This document shows, one piece after another, positions 14,652-24,051 of a stretch of DNA of 28,764 bases. The position numbers were made by a program, and so were the translations under genes. Positions within the stretch are counted from its first letter, which is position 1. Every line of letters begins with the position of its first letter. Source of the DNA: Akkermansiaceae bacterium UBA5688 (lineage in GTDB: Bacteria; Verrucomicrobiota; Verrucomicrobiia; Verrucomicrobiales; Akkermansiaceae); NCBI GenBank assembly GCA_002420315.1, contig DIHU01000243.1:1-28764 (forward strand), read 5' to 3'. The notes below the pieces were generated by a model. That model worked only from the letters and a program-made list of their open reading frames with translations, was not told the DNA's origin and did no database searches.

Positions 14652-15464
14652 TTAAGACTCTTTTATCGAATCCTTTAACGCTTTTAATTCAGCTTCATCC
14701 ATCTCAATCAAATGACTTGAGTCAGGAAAGATACCGCATTCCACATCGGCAATATATTCTTTAAAGGCCGCAATCCGTTCTTCCTGCAAACGAAAAAACT
14801 CAGCTGAAAAATCACGGTAAGCTTTCGCATGCCTAGGAAGCCTCTCGTTATAATCGCCAAGAATATCATCCGAAAACAAGAACTGAGTGTCACAACCCGA
14901 ACCAGAGCCTAGTGACATAAGAAGCATCGAAGTTTCACCACACAGCCAACTCGCCAGCTGATGAGGAACGCACTCAATTTCGGCAGCATAAGCCCCGGCA
15001 GACTCGAGCTCTTTCATTTTATCATAGAGAATCCTCGCCTCTTCTTCAGTTTTACCGATTGCTCGGTAATTGGTCCATGTCACATGCCGAGGCACAAGAC
15101 CCAGATGTCCAACTACGGGAATCCCCTCCCTAGCCATCGCTTCGATTATCCTTGGGCTTGCTGAGCAGTAGACTGAGCTTGCTCCCAGCTCAAGCGCCTT
15201 AAAGCCAATCCGAATTGCCTCCTCGTTCGAAGCTATGCCATGCGGAGTTGCACCAGAAAAAAAACTATTAGGAGCTGCCTCCACCAATCTCGGAAGCTGA
15301 GCCTGGGACTCAAGCGAATCAAAACTGCAACTCATAAGATCAACTCCCGCCTTTTCCGCGGCGATAGCCTCTTCCGGCGACTTTACATGGATATGAGTAA
15401 GGCAGCGCTCTCCCTTTAGCTTTCTTAAATCGTAAATCGTTAACTTTTTTCGTGCCCGAATCAT
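14652..15464 (-). CDS. PanB-like protein (ketopantoate hydroxymethyltransferase family) with altered active site
   Basis: True PanB makes ketopantoate from 2-oxoisovalerate and methylene-tetrahydrofolate in pantothenate synthesis. This 270-residue protein keeps the PanB layout and length: 'KKLTIYDLRKLKGER', 'AGVDLMSCSFDSLES' (usual LVGDSLG), 'EGIPVVGHLGLVPRH', 'AAEIECVPHQLA' with the general-base Glu (E164), and 'SGSGCDTQFLFSDDILGDY' (usual IGAG--CDGQ-LV--D-LG). However, the second metal Asp ('DMPF' in PanB) lies in 'NSFFSGATP', and the 'KLEGG' Lys and Glu read 'YCSAS' (about 99-103). It is therefore probably a paralogue with another reaction, or an inactive one; other PEP/pyruvate-mutase-like barrels are the alternative. 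The start ATG is 11 bases from a GATAAT-like -10, so a nearly leaderless mRNA is possible. No panC or panD is adjacent. Confidence 0.75.
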   Translation of the reverse strand: MIRARKKLTIYDLRKLKGERCLTHIHVKSPEEAIAAEKAGVDLMSCSFDSLESQAQLPRLVEAAPNSFFSGATPHGIASNEEAIRIGFKALELGASSVYCSASPRIIEAMAREGIPVVGHLGLVPRHVTWTNYRAIGKTEEEARILYDKMKELESAGAYAAEIECVPHQLASWLCGETSMLLMSLGSGSGCDTQFLFSDDILGDYNERLPRHAKAYRDFSAEFFRLQEERIAAFKEYIADVECGIFPDSSHLIEMDEAELKALKDSIKES

Positions 15465-15737
15465 TAGGCACCGAGATTATCACCTTCATTGCTTTCTTAC
15501 CAAGTAACACTTGCGCTAATCTTAAAATTAGAGAACTCAGACCTTCTTTAAAAGTCTCGTAGATCTAGCTTCGGACTTGCGAGAAAAATCTGACAAGAAC
15601 CCGCAAATCAAAATAATAGGCATGATTCATCATACACAGCTCTCTGGGGAACAAATTTTCTAAAACTCTGAAATTATCCGAATCTTCCTGTAGCTAGTAA
15701 AATTGACAATGACAGGCAGAAACTCGCGCGATGAATC

Positions 15738-18104
15738 TTAACTAAGGCCTCCACGTCGACGAATCACCCATTCTGTGGTCAGAAGAATTGCCAACAAAAG
15801 AAATACTGGCCAGGTATCCCAAAGAGAAGTCTCTCGTAGTTCGGTCCGCGTCTCATCGCCTTTTAGGAAGAGGTCTGCAAGAGCACTTTCACCCTTTAAA
15901 ACGCGCCCACCCGACATCTGCGCCACGGAATCAAGAAGCGGTTGGTTGAGAGTTGTCTCAGAAAGTTCGACTGCGCTTCGGGCACCAACTACACGAAAGC
16001 TCGTGACCACTTCGTCACGAACCTTTATCTCATATGTCCCGGGTTTTCGAAACGGACCCGCACGATTTTCGTGGATCCCATTTGAATCCTCGCGATATTT
16101 TAAAGCTACCTGAGTTACTTCACCTGATTCGTGAGTAACCTCTGCGATTAGGTTTTCATCTTCGATTGGGTTAAGCTCTCCATCTCGCAAACGTGTCATA
16201 ATCTGAACTCGATCATCACCAGTGTAAGTCAATTGGTCTGTTCCAAGCCTAATTTTTTCGTTACCAGCGCGTAAATTTGGACCAGCCCCCCAACGAACTA
16301 ATTGCCCCCAAAAACGATGATGATAAATATCGCCAACACCTTCACGGAGACGCCAACTTCGATCTGCAAGTAACATTGCGACCTTACCAGCGCCTGTTTG
16401 GCGGGTCACCAAAAGAGCATTCTCAGCCTCCAACTCACGACGACGAGCCACCTCAGAAAGTGCTGCATCAAGACTGGTAGCTGAATCGACTTTCTGTTTT
16501 TTTTGGTTAGTCGATTCGGCATAAAGCAAAACCTCAGCAGCAGGCTGCAAACCCTCTACCGGATGTCTCCAGCGAATCACCGGAAACTGTTTCCACAGAC
16601 GTTCGTTACTCATCTGCCCTTCAACCTGCGCTGTGATGGGGTGATTTCGGCCAATATTAGTAAGCGAGAAACGGAATTCTTCGTCAGTTCCATAAAAGGT
16701 CCTGCGCGAAGCCTCATACCTTACCGGGATAAGATTGCGCGCAACTTCCGACCTAAAAGAATGCGGCATATATTCGGGGCCCGCCACCAAAACTAAAAGT
16801 GCGGCTCTCTCTTTAACGCAACCCTCCAAAATCCTCCACTGATCGTCACTTAAAGAGTCAGGACCAATGTCACCGACAATAATGACATCAAACTTTCGCC
16901 ATTCTTCTTCCACTTCAGGTAAATGAGTTGCATTTGCTTCCCCAAACGGACGACTTGCCGATGCCACAACCTTTGGCGGAGTATGCCCCGAAATCCGATC
17001 CGGTTCGAGCAACACCGACTGGAGATGAATTGACTTGTCGCGCCCGTAAAAGAGGTTTCGCAAGTATCGGAACTCCCATCGCGGATGCCGATCGATTAAA
17101 AGAACATTTGTCCGGGCATCGCTCACCACGGTTTGAAACTCCCATTCGTTGTTATTTTCAAAGGTTTCGTCTACTAAGCCGCTCAGAACGATACGGTATT
17201 CACCAACACCTCCCTCTTCGGGCGCATGGCGAAATTTCACCTCTTCACGATAATTATCTTGGGGAACAGAAATTTCCTTCGCTTCAAGTTCTTTGTCGCC
17301 CGCAAACAGTTGCAGTTTGCCTTTTTTTCCACGAAATCCATCGAACTTCAAAAGGGCACCTACTCGGATTCGGTCGCCAAGATAGACCGAGTCTGGAGAG
17401 CGAACTGAAATGATCGCAGCATCTTTTGGAGGAACATCACTACCCGATGGAATTACGGCAATAGGAGCGTCTAAAATTCCGAATCGTCGAGAAACATCTT
17501 CAACGCTTCCTGACCGATTATGGCGACCATCACTGAGTAAAACCACGCCAGCCAACTGATCTGGCGGAACTTGATCAAGAACGGCTTCCAAACCTCCCGC
17601 TAAATCGGTCGCCTGATCCCAACCTTCCACTTCACTATTATCATCAAGAAGAGCCCTCCTTGCCGCACGCACTTCACGAACTGCAACCTTTCCATCGAGT
17701 TCAGCAAGCAAACCGCTTTTGTCCAATTTCTCGCGAGCGAGCTCAAGTCGTGACTTGTCTCGCCCTTTGTCAACCAGGTCCATAGAGGCCGAATCATCAA
17801 CCATCACAATCACTTCGCGCTCGATCTCACGCTCAACATATCGGCTCCAAACCGGCTGAAGCAGAATCCACAAAAGCAAGGCAAGCTCTGCAAATCGGAG
17901 ACCTATCAAAAGCCGCCCTCTTTGCGAACTAATTGCAGTAGACTCGTATCGATAGCACCATAAAATCAATTCAACCCCAACAGCTCCAATCAAAGGAAGT
18001 AGCCAGGCTGGCCAAAAAGGATTGATCTCTAACCAACGAGCTAAAAGTAGAACCAAACCCCAAAGTGCGAAGAACATTGAAATAGCACGAATTAGGATCT
18101 TCAC
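15738..18104 (-). CDS. Membrane protein with VWA domain and glutamine-amidotransferase-like fold
   Basis: This 788-residue protein is the last gene of the moxR operon. Three membrane segments lie in the first 90 residues or so. A von Willebrand A domain follows (about 97-215) with an intact metal site D103-D-S-A-S107 and the 'LSDGRHNRSG' segment. After an Ig-like beta region, a segment around 'VLLIDRHPRWEFRYLRNLF' and 'KFDVIIVGDIGPDSLSDDQWRILEGCVKERAALLVLVAGP' resembles the class-I glutamine-amidotransferase-like domain common in such proteins; no catalytic Cys is evident there. The C terminus has one more membrane segment ('WPVFLLLAILLTTEWVI') and 'RRRGGLS'. Its ATG overlaps the upstream BatA-like stop by 4 bases. 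Role: probably a periplasm-facing partner of the MoxR/DUF58 system; substrate unknown. Confidence 0.85.
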   Translation of the reverse strand: MKILIRAISMFFALWGLVLLLARWLEINPFWPAWLLPLIGAVGVELILWCYRYESTAISSQRGRLLIGLRFAELALLLWILLQPVWSRYVEREIEREVIVMVDDSASMDLVDKGRDKSRLELAREKLDKSGLLAELDGKVAVREVRAARRALLDDNSEVEGWDQATDLAGGLEAVLDQVPPDQLAGVVLLSDGRHNRSGSVEDVSRRFGILDAPIAVIPSGSDVPPKDAAIISVRSPDSVYLGDRIRVGALLKFDGFRGKKGKLQLFAGDKELEAKEISVPQDNYREEVKFRHAPEEGGVGEYRIVLSGLVDETFENNNEWEFQTVVSDARTNVLLIDRHPRWEFRYLRNLFYGRDKSIHLQSVLLEPDRISGHTPPKVVASASRPFGEANATHLPEVEEEWRKFDVIIVGDIGPDSLSDDQWRILEGCVKERAALLVLVAGPEYMPHSFRSEVARNLIPVRYEASRRTFYGTDEEFRFSLTNIGRNHPITAQVEGQMSNERLWKQFPVIRWRHPVEGLQPAAEVLLYAESTNQKKQKVDSATSLDAALSEVARRRELEAENALLVTRQTGAGKVAMLLADRSWRLREGVGDIYHHRFWGQLVRWGAGPNLRAGNEKIRLGTDQLTYTGDDRVQIMTRLRDGELNPIEDENLIAEVTHESGEVTQVALKYREDSNGIHENRAGPFRKPGTYEIKVRDEVVTSFRVVGARSAVELSETTLNQPLLDSVAQMSGGRVLKGESALADLFLKGDETRTELRETSLWDTWPVFLLLAILLTTEWVIRRRGGLS

Positions 18105-20965
18105 GCTATTCCTCCTTTCGCTCCCTTGGTTTCAGCAGCTGACTTTAAAAAAGCATCGGAAACCTCATCCCTCTGATCGAAATCCACTTTGAGTTCCTCT
18201 CCCGCCTCCCGCGATTTCGAAACCCAGCGAGCTAAAAAACCTTCAAGTAAAAACAAGATGAGCGCTGCTATTGCTAAGATCTTCCAGATTTCCTGACCGA
18301 ATCCTTCGCCCCGTAACACAGCCAATATATCATTGATTGATTTTAATTCAATGAGGCTAACCTCTCGCCTGATCAATCTCCGATCATCCTCATTCCAGAA
18401 TTCGAGTCGACTTTCATCCCCCTCGCGCTCCACCACAAGAGGAACTTCTTTCTCACCCAACATTAGATCTTGAACCACATCAGGAATTCCCACCAAATAT
18501 TCACCGGGGATAGCCGATCCATCAATCTCCAAAAGCTTGCCGCGCCGACCAAGAGATGCTGCAACATCCCGCTCCCCTCCCATTGGGTCTTTTGCAAAAG
18601 AGCCTCCCAAAATCACACGCGATTCATCCTGACTCACCGGGATAAAGACCGACGCCGGAACCACTTCTTTTACCCCATCCGGGCGTTCCCAAGAGAGAGT
18701 GACCCAAGCGCTACCCCACTCCTCTTCATAACTCGCTGAGAAAACAACCGGTTTACCAGCCACTAACTCGACCTTCGAGCTGCGCCCTTGTGCCGCTTCT
18801 TCGCCTTCGTAAACAATTTCACCATCAAGTTTTAGTTGGAATCCATCATCGACAGTAATCTCAAAAACATACTCACCGGTTGCTGGAGGCACCAGCGACC
18901 CCGTCCAAGTCACCCCGAATCGATCAGCCGGAAATCCCTCTTCAGGCGCACGATTCCCCCAATTAAAATCAATCGTCGGGTCAATACGATTCATGTTTTC
19001 ACCCCGGTTTTCCAGCGAACGATACTCCGCTTTCAAACCACCTCCTCCTGGAAGAGAAAGAGACGGACTCCAACTTGCTCGCACATTTAAATCCACCGTC
19101 TGACCCCCGGCCAACCAGTTGGTCATCTCGTGAACAAAAGGGACAAAGCTTGGACGTGCTGGCAAGCTTCCCATTCTTGCGTCAAGAGGAGTTGTGGTTA
19201 CAATCACACGACCGTTGCCGTAATTTCGAGTTGCCAGAAAAATTTCCCCATCACTGTATCGAGCCGCAGAAAGCGCGCCCTCTACAAGATTTGAGGAGTA
19301 TCGATAACCATCTATCACGGCCTCGCCTAAATCCTGACCCACTTCATCTTTAAAGAGACGAAGCACTGGATGATCAAAAGTCCCAGGGGCAGCCTGTACT
19401 CCATTTTTTGGTAGCCTCATTTCTCCAAGCTTTAGAGGCATAAGCTTTCCATCACCCCCACTCCACGAATTATAATAACTTGGATCTAACTTGGGACCGG
19501 CGACTACCCATAGTCCGCCACCATTGATAACAAAGTCCGCTATCCGTGCAGCGGCCGATGCCGGAAGGCGGGTTACATCTGCCAGAATAATAACAGCGTC
19601 ATTGTCGATCTTTTCACGAGTCAGTGCCGCTGCATCAATAACCCGAGGATCAACAAAGGTTTCTTCTCTCTCAGACACTGGCGCGAGCGCAAGCGAAATG
19701 TAACCACCTGCGCGCTGAAAGAAAGAAGCCCCAGCATTCCCTTCAACAATTAAAACAGGCAGGGTCTTTTTTACCCAAATGGCTTTCTCGGCCACATCAT
19801 CACCGTCAAGATCATCATTCCCGTCGAGATCTACTTTAATCACTTGTGGCCCAGTCCTCGAAAATTGATAACGATAGTCTAGGATCGAGCTCTCACCCGA
19901 GGCCATTTGCCCCAATCCTTTAGGTTCTAATTCCTCCCCACCTATCGTAACTCTCATTAAGCCAGGTGTGACAACCTCGGTTCCAGTATTCTCAATCGAA
20001 ATCCGAATTGCCATCTCACGATCAGTCCCAACTACATCACGGGAAAACTCGATCCCAGTGACCGAAACATTACGCAACTTCTCAGGCGGAGCAAACGAAC
20101 GGAGCAAAAGCCGAGGCTTCGCACCATCGGGTAAACCTTCCCACGCATCTCCAAGATTAGCCCATGAAGTGGTACTGTCGAACTGCCAACCGATCCGTTG
20201 CAGATCGGTGAAAACGACGAGATCCTTATTACTACCTCTTCCCTCGGCAAGTGAAAGCGTAGCCACGCCAAGCGCATCGTGCGCCCGAAATGCTCCCCCC
20301 ACCGGTTCAAGATTTTCTAAAACTTCTAAAACATCGGCGCGATGGGTCAGAGGAGTTCCAGTCTTTAGTTCAGGAGCCGGACCACCGAGAATGATTGAAA
20401 AAGCGGTGCCTTTCGGTGCATCCTTCACAAAATCCATTGCCTCCTTGACTGCACGCTCAAATGTCGTCTGTCCATTTTGACTCAATAGCATTGAAGTCGA
20501 CCCATCGATTACAATCGCTACATCGCGGCGTTCGCTTGTCTGATACCGTTCCAAGTTAAGAGCTTTTTCTTTCCAAATTAAAAACCCTGCCCCAAGCAAC
20601 ATAAGAATAGCAGACACGCGCATCACCCATTTCCACCTGATCGAAGAGAGAACAAAAGAGCCACCAAATGCCGCAACACCGAGCAAAGCGAGCGGCAGAA
20701 CAAATAACCATGGGATTCCCGAGTTAGGCGGCACAAATGGCCGAGCGACTGCCAAGACAATTAAGGCAATCAAAAGGCACCGGGCAATCATCAGCAAAAA
20801 ATCTTCCCACTCCATCCGTCGACGGCGAGCGGCCACGGTATCAAAAAGGAAGCGCATCGCTCCCCAATCGTAAGGCTTCGCAGCCTGACGGCGAATCAGG
20901 TGCAAAATTATGGGGATCAGGACACCTACTAAACCTGCCAATAAAAGTGGATTGCGGAAGAGCAT
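18101..20965 (-). CDS. BatA-type N-terminal membrane protein with VWA, GATase-like and PA14 domains
   Basis: This is a 954-residue envelope protein. Residues 1-80 match the BatA N-terminal domain (MLFRNPLLLAGLVGVLIPIILHL, 'RRMEWEDFLLMIARCLLIALIVLAVARP'). Membrane segments follow to about 131. A VWA domain with MIDAS D154-G-S-T-S158 spans about 147-290, then a beta-rich region and a GATase-like part ('VLIVEGNAG', 'DAVIILADVTRLP', 'GGGLWVVAGP', about 402-620). A PA14-like domain lies at about 643-776: 'LKAEYRSLENRG', 'RFGVTWTGSLVPPATGEYVFEITVDDGFQLKLDGEIV', 'VTLSWERPDG'. A last membrane segment is at about 893-911. PA14 usually binds carbohydrate or acts in adhesion, so the insertion is unusual for a Bat protein. 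It starts one base after the DUF58 stop (TAG C ATG). Confidence 0.87.
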   Translation of the reverse strand: MLFRNPLLLAGLVGVLIPIILHLIRRQAAKPYDWGAMRFLFDTVAARRRRMEWEDFLLMIARCLLIALIVLAVARPFVPPNSGIPWLFVLPLALLGVAAFGGSFVLSSIRWKWVMRVSAILMLLGAGFLIWKEKALNLERYQTSERRDVAIVIDGSTSMLLSQNGQTTFERAVKEAMDFVKDAPKGTAFSIILGGPAPELKTGTPLTHRADVLEVLENLEPVGGAFRAHDALGVATLSLAEGRGSNKDLVVFTDLQRIGWQFDSTTSWANLGDAWEGLPDGAKPRLLLRSFAPPEKLRNVSVTGIEFSRDVVGTDREMAIRISIENTGTEVVTPGLMRVTIGGEELEPKGLGQMASGESSILDYRYQFSRTGPQVIKVDLDGNDDLDGDDVAEKAIWVKKTLPVLIVEGNAGASFFQRAGGYISLALAPVSEREETFVDPRVIDAAALTREKIDNDAVIILADVTRLPASAAARIADFVINGGGLWVVAGPKLDPSYYNSWSGGDGKLMPLKLGEMRLPKNGVQAAPGTFDHPVLRLFKDEVGQDLGEAVIDGYRYSSNLVEGALSAARYSDGEIFLATRNYGNGRVIVTTTPLDARMGSLPARPSFVPFVHEMTNWLAGGQTVDLNVRASWSPSLSLPGGGGLKAEYRSLENRGENMNRIDPTIDFNWGNRAPEEGFPADRFGVTWTGSLVPPATGEYVFEITVDDGFQLKLDGEIVYEGEEAAQGRSSKVELVAGKPVVFSASYEEEWGSAWVTLSWERPDGVKEVVPASVFIPVSQDESRVILGGSFAKDPMGGERDVAASLGRRGKLLEIDGSAIPGEYLVGIPDVVQDLMLGEKEVPLVVEREGDESRLEFWNEDDRRLIRREVSLIELKSINDILAVLRGEGFGQEIWKILAIAALILFLLEGFLARWVSKSREAGEELKVDFDQRDEVSDAFLKSAAETKGAKGGIA

Positions 20966-20966
20966 G

Positions 20967-21890
20967 CTACCTCTTCCTCCTTCCCAGATAACGGACCAGA
21001 GCTTCTGAGACCGGAGTCTTGGTCGTCACCGGCACGTAGTCTGCCCGGAGATTTCCGCACACCGACTCAATCGATGCTATAAATTCCTTTAACTTTTTAA
21101 GGTAAGCCGCCCGCACCGCCTGCGGATCAATCCGTAACATTTCCTCAACCCCCTCCAAATCGTGAAAGCGTTGAAAATTTTGAAATGGGAAACTTAACTC
21201 TTCTTCAGCCAGCAAATGAAAAACTACCAATTCATGCTGACGATAATCAAAATGATGAAGCGCTTCGACAATCTGCTCCGGTTCGTCAAAAAGATCACTA
21301 ATGAGAATAACAAGTCCTCGTTTTGGAATTCGTTCCGCAACCTGATTGAGGACTTTCCCGACTCCGGTTTCTTTTCCCGGCTCAGTTCCATGAAGTTCCT
21401 CACAAATCCTCCGAACCTGGCTTGGCCTATTCTCAGCGCGCATTGAAGTGCGTATGGCATCATCAAAGGTGACCAACCCTGAAGCATCACCCTGCTTGAT
21501 AAAAAGATAAGATAATGCAGCAGCAAGATACTGACCATACTCAAACTTTGAGAGCTCGGATTCACCCCCTTTGAAGGTCATGGAACCAGAGACATCCAAG
21601 ACCATAGTCGCTCGCAAATTGGTCTCTTCAATATACTGCTTAATGACGTTGCGATCACTTTTTGCCATCACTCGCCAATCAAGATTTCGCAAATCATCAC
21701 CGAGTGTATATTCTCGGTGTTCTGCAAACTCTACCGAAACCCCTTTATCCGGGCTAGAGTGACGCCCGGTCAAAGTTCCTTGCTTCCGCAACCTGGAAAG
21801 CCACTCGAGGCGGCGGAGCGAACCTACTACCTCGGGAGCAAGCAAACGCATGCACTCAGGCATTTTCAAACGATCAGCAGCTTCGGCCAT
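20967..21890 (-). CDS. DUF58 protein with VWA domain
   Basis: The 307-residue cytoplasmic protein contains the DUF58 core 'EFAEHREYTLGDDLRNLDWRVMAKSDR' (about 55-80), directly followed by a VWA-like domain with MIDAS D99-V-S-G-S103 and 'LVILISDLFDE'. DUF58 proteins are the constant partners of MoxR ATPases; together they are thought to act as a chaperone-like or metal-insertion/assembly machine for envelope proteins, although no mechanism is proven in this lineage. No membrane segment is seen. The gene lies 20 bases after moxR and 1 base before the BatA-like gene. No Shine-Dalgarno sequence precedes the ATG at 21890. Confidence 0.92.
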   Translation of the reverse strand: MAEAADRLKMPECMRLLAPEVVGSLRRLEWLSRLRKQGTLTGRHSSPDKGVSVEFAEHREYTLGDDLRNLDWRVMAKSDRNVIKQYIEETNLRATMVLDVSGSMTFKGGESELSKFEYGQYLAAALSYLFIKQGDASGLVTFDDAIRTSMRAENRPSQVRRICEELHGTEPGKETGVGKVLNQVAERIPKRGLVILISDLFDEPEQIVEALHHFDYRQHELVVFHLLAEEELSFPFQNFQRFHDLEGVEEMLRIDPQAVRAAYLKKLKEFIASIESVCGNLRADYVPVTTKTPVSEALVRYLGRRKR

Positions 21891-21910
21891 TCAGGTCTTA
21901 TAGTTAGAGA

Positions 21911-22918
21911 CTAGATCTTAATATCGGCATCTTTCCCGCCGAGCTCCTCGATAAGACGCTTAATGATATCGTCGCTCTTTACCCCAGCAGCTTCCGCATT
22001 GAAGGTGGTAAGGACCCGGTGACGAAGCACCGGTAAAGCCACCGAAGCGACATCGACCGTCGTTGCATGAACCCGTCCCCTAAGGACCGCGTGGGCCTTG
22101 GCTGCTGAAATTAATGAGATCCCGGCACGAGGACCAGCACCCCAGCCAACCATCTCTTTTACAAAATCAGGCGCTTCGCTAGACCCCGGACGCGTTGCCC
22201 GCGCAAGCTTGGCTGCAAAGTCAATGACATGATCACCGACTGGAACTCTCTTTACAATATTCTGAAGTTCAATGATTTCAGGCCCAGTCATCAATGGAGA
22301 AACTGTTGCTGAGCTTGGACTAGTCACGCGACGAATTATCTCACGTTCTTCCTCGGCATTCGGGTAATCGACGACAATATTAAAGAGGAAACGATCGAGC
22401 TGGGCTTCCGGCAGAGGATATGTTCCTTCCTGTTCGATCGGATTTTGCGTCGCCAGAACAAAAAATGGGTCCGGTAGATTTAGTGTCCGCTCGCCCACTG
22501 TGACGTGACCTTCTTGCATTGCTTCTAGAAGAGCTGCCTGTGTCTTGGGGGGGGTCCGGTTTATCTCATCTGCCAGAACCATACTCGCAAAAAGGGGTCC
22601 ATTCACAAAACGGAACCCACGATGACCAGTTTCAGGATCAACCTCAAGCACATCAGTCCCAGTAATATCCGCAGGCATGAGGTCGGGAGTGAATTGGATC
22701 CGCTTGTATTGCAATTCAAGTGCTTGGGAAACAGTGGAGACCAAAAGCGTCTTAGCCAACCCCGGCACCCCCACCAGCAGAGCGTGGCCGCGACAAAACA
22801 TTGCCATTAAAACCTGCTCAACAACCTCATGTTGTCCCACAATGACTTGAGACAATTCATCCTTCATCCTCCCATAGCTTGCATGGAGCTTTTCAACGGC
22901 AGCTTTATCCTCACTCAT
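21911..22918 (-). CDS. MoxR-family AAA+ ATPase
   Basis: This 335-residue AAA+ ATPase is the first gene of the four-gene operon. It has Walker A GVPGLAKT (residues 50-57), 'FTPDLMPADITGTDVL', Walker B LADEIN (115-120), 'TPPKTQAALLEAMQEGHVT', sensor 1 'FFVLATQNPIEQEGTYPLPEAQLDRFLF', and 'GAGPRAGISLISAAKAHA' (sensor 2). All ATPase motifs are intact. MoxR proteins work with VWA-domain proteins, here DUF58 and two VWA membrane proteins encoded immediately downstream. A 100-base gap separates it from hemB upstream; a TTGACC hexamer there lacks a usable -10. Start ATG 22918 has no Shine-Dalgarno. Confidence 0.95.
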   Translation of the reverse strand: MSEDKAAVEKLHASYGRMKDELSQVIVGQHEVVEQVLMAMFCRGHALLVGVPGLAKTLLVSTVSQALELQYKRIQFTPDLMPADITGTDVLEVDPETGHRGFRFVNGPLFASMVLADEINRTPPKTQAALLEAMQEGHVTVGERTLNLPDPFFVLATQNPIEQEGTYPLPEAQLDRFLFNIVVDYPNAEEEREIIRRVTSPSSATVSPLMTGPEIIELQNIVKRVPVGDHVIDFAAKLARATRPGSSEAPDFVKEMVGWGAGPRAGISLISAAKAHAVLRGRVHATTVDVASVALPVLRHRVLTTFNAEAAGVKSDDIIKRLIEELGGKDADIKI

Positions 22919-23021
22919 AATAGAATTTTGTTACGGAAAAAGGGTCAACTCTCTTACTCATTTAACAAAAAACTCTCCCAGAAATCCTGACCCTTTCAAG
23001 CCGCGAAGAATTACGGATAAT

Positions 23022-23996
23022 TCACCTTCCTAGCTGTCTTGCCGCCTCTTTCGCGAAATAAGTCAAAATCACATCAGCCCCCGCACGTTTTATTGCAATC
23101 AAACTCTCCATCATTATTGATTCTTCACTAATCCACCCCTGAACCGATGCACTCTTAATCATAAGATACTCTCCACTCACCTGATAAGCCGCTACGGGCA
23201 ATGTTGTGTTCTCTCGCACATCACTGATCACATCAAGATAGGCGCCCGCTGGTTTCACCATCACAATGTCCGCGCCTTCATCCTCATCTAGCAAAAGCTC
23301 ACGGAGCGCCTCTCGACGATTCGACGGATCCATTTGATAGCTCTTTTTGTCACCAGATTTCGGCGCTGATCCTAAGGCGCCCCGAAAGGGTCCATAAAAA
23401 GCCGATGCATATTTGGCAGTGTAGCTACAAATTGAAACTTTCTGGTAGCCGGCTGTGTCCAAGGCCGCCCGCAAAGCACCCACCCGTCCATCCATCATAT
23501 CGCTTGGAGCAATAATATCTGCTCCCGCCTCTGCCTGACTCACGGCCTGCTTGCAAAGAATCTCCACGGTTTGATCGTTCAAAATCTCACCCTCTTCTAC
23601 AATGCCATCATGGCCATCGATATTGTATGGGTCGAGAGCTACATCCGTCATCACTACAAGTTCGGGATGAGCGGACTTTAAAGCGCGAATCGCACGCTGC
23701 ACTAATCCTTCCCGATTAAAGCATTCCTCGCCCCTTTTCGTTTTTAGTAAATCATCGATTGCTGGAAATAAAATAACTGCTGGAACTCCCACTGCGAGAG
23801 CCTCTCCCGCCTCTTTCACCATTCCCTTGAGTGACCAGCGCATACAACCAGGCATTGATTCGATAGCCTCGTCCACCTCAGCATCGTGCAAGAACAGTGG
23901 TAACACAAAGTCACCCGGGCACAGTAAAGTCTCACGAGTCAGCGCTCGTAATCCCGGGCCTTTACGGTTACGCCTTGGTCTGATTGGTAAATCCAC
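23022..23996 (-). CDS. hemB: Delta-aminolevulinic acid dehydratase (porphobilinogen synthase), Asp-type
   Basis: HemB condenses two 5-aminolevulinate molecules to porphobilinogen in heme synthesis. The two Schiff-base lysines are present in 'YTAKYASAFYGPFR' and 'VMVKPAGAYLD'. The metal region reads 'DVALDPYNIDGHDG': the three Cys of zinc enzymes are Ala, Asp and Asp, so this is the magnesium/potassium-using type known from Pseudomonas and Bradyrhizobium. Length is about 324 residues, normal. Start: the frame opens with a TTG at 24023, giving nine extra residues; GTG 23996 ('VDLPIRPRRNR') fits the usual position before RPRR and is preferred, but neither has a Shine-Dalgarno. It is divergent from the methyltransferase gene, only 28-55 bases away, so promoters must be very compact. 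A membrane of other heme genes is not in the window. Confidence 0.95.
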   Translation of the reverse strand: MDLPIRPRRNRKGPGLRALTRETLLCPGDFVLPLFLHDAEVDEAIESMPGCMRWSLKGMVKEAGEALAVGVPAVILFPAIDDLLKTKRGEECFNREGLVQRAIRALKSAHPELVVMTDVALDPYNIDGHDGIVEEGEILNDQTVEILCKQAVSQAEAGADIIAPSDMMDGRVGALRAALDTAGYQKVSICSYTAKYASAFYGPFRGALGSAPKSGDKKSYQMDPSNRREALRELLLDEDEGADIVMVKPAGAYLDVISDVRENTTLPVAAYQVSGEYLMIKSASVQGWISEESIMMESLIAIKRAGADVILTYFAKEAARQLGR

Positions 23997-24051
23997 TCTT
24001 GTAGTGTAATTTCTAAATTCCAAAATCCGAATCTTAAATTACCTTCTCTAC

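Noticed and set aside
15465..15737. Search for a tRNA or small RNA in the gap upstream of the PanB-like gene
   Set aside because: No cloverleaf, conserved TTC loop or terminator could be found; it is AT-rich intergenic DNA, probably a promoter region.
22919..22955. TTGACC with a TTCTAT 17 bases downstream as a moxR promoter
   Set aside because: The -10 would end one base before the start codon, so transcription would begin inside the gene.
23008..23023. GAATTA-CGGA-TAATTC hairpin at the hemB stop as a terminator
   Set aside because: The stem is short and AT-rich, and no T-run follows on the minus strand.
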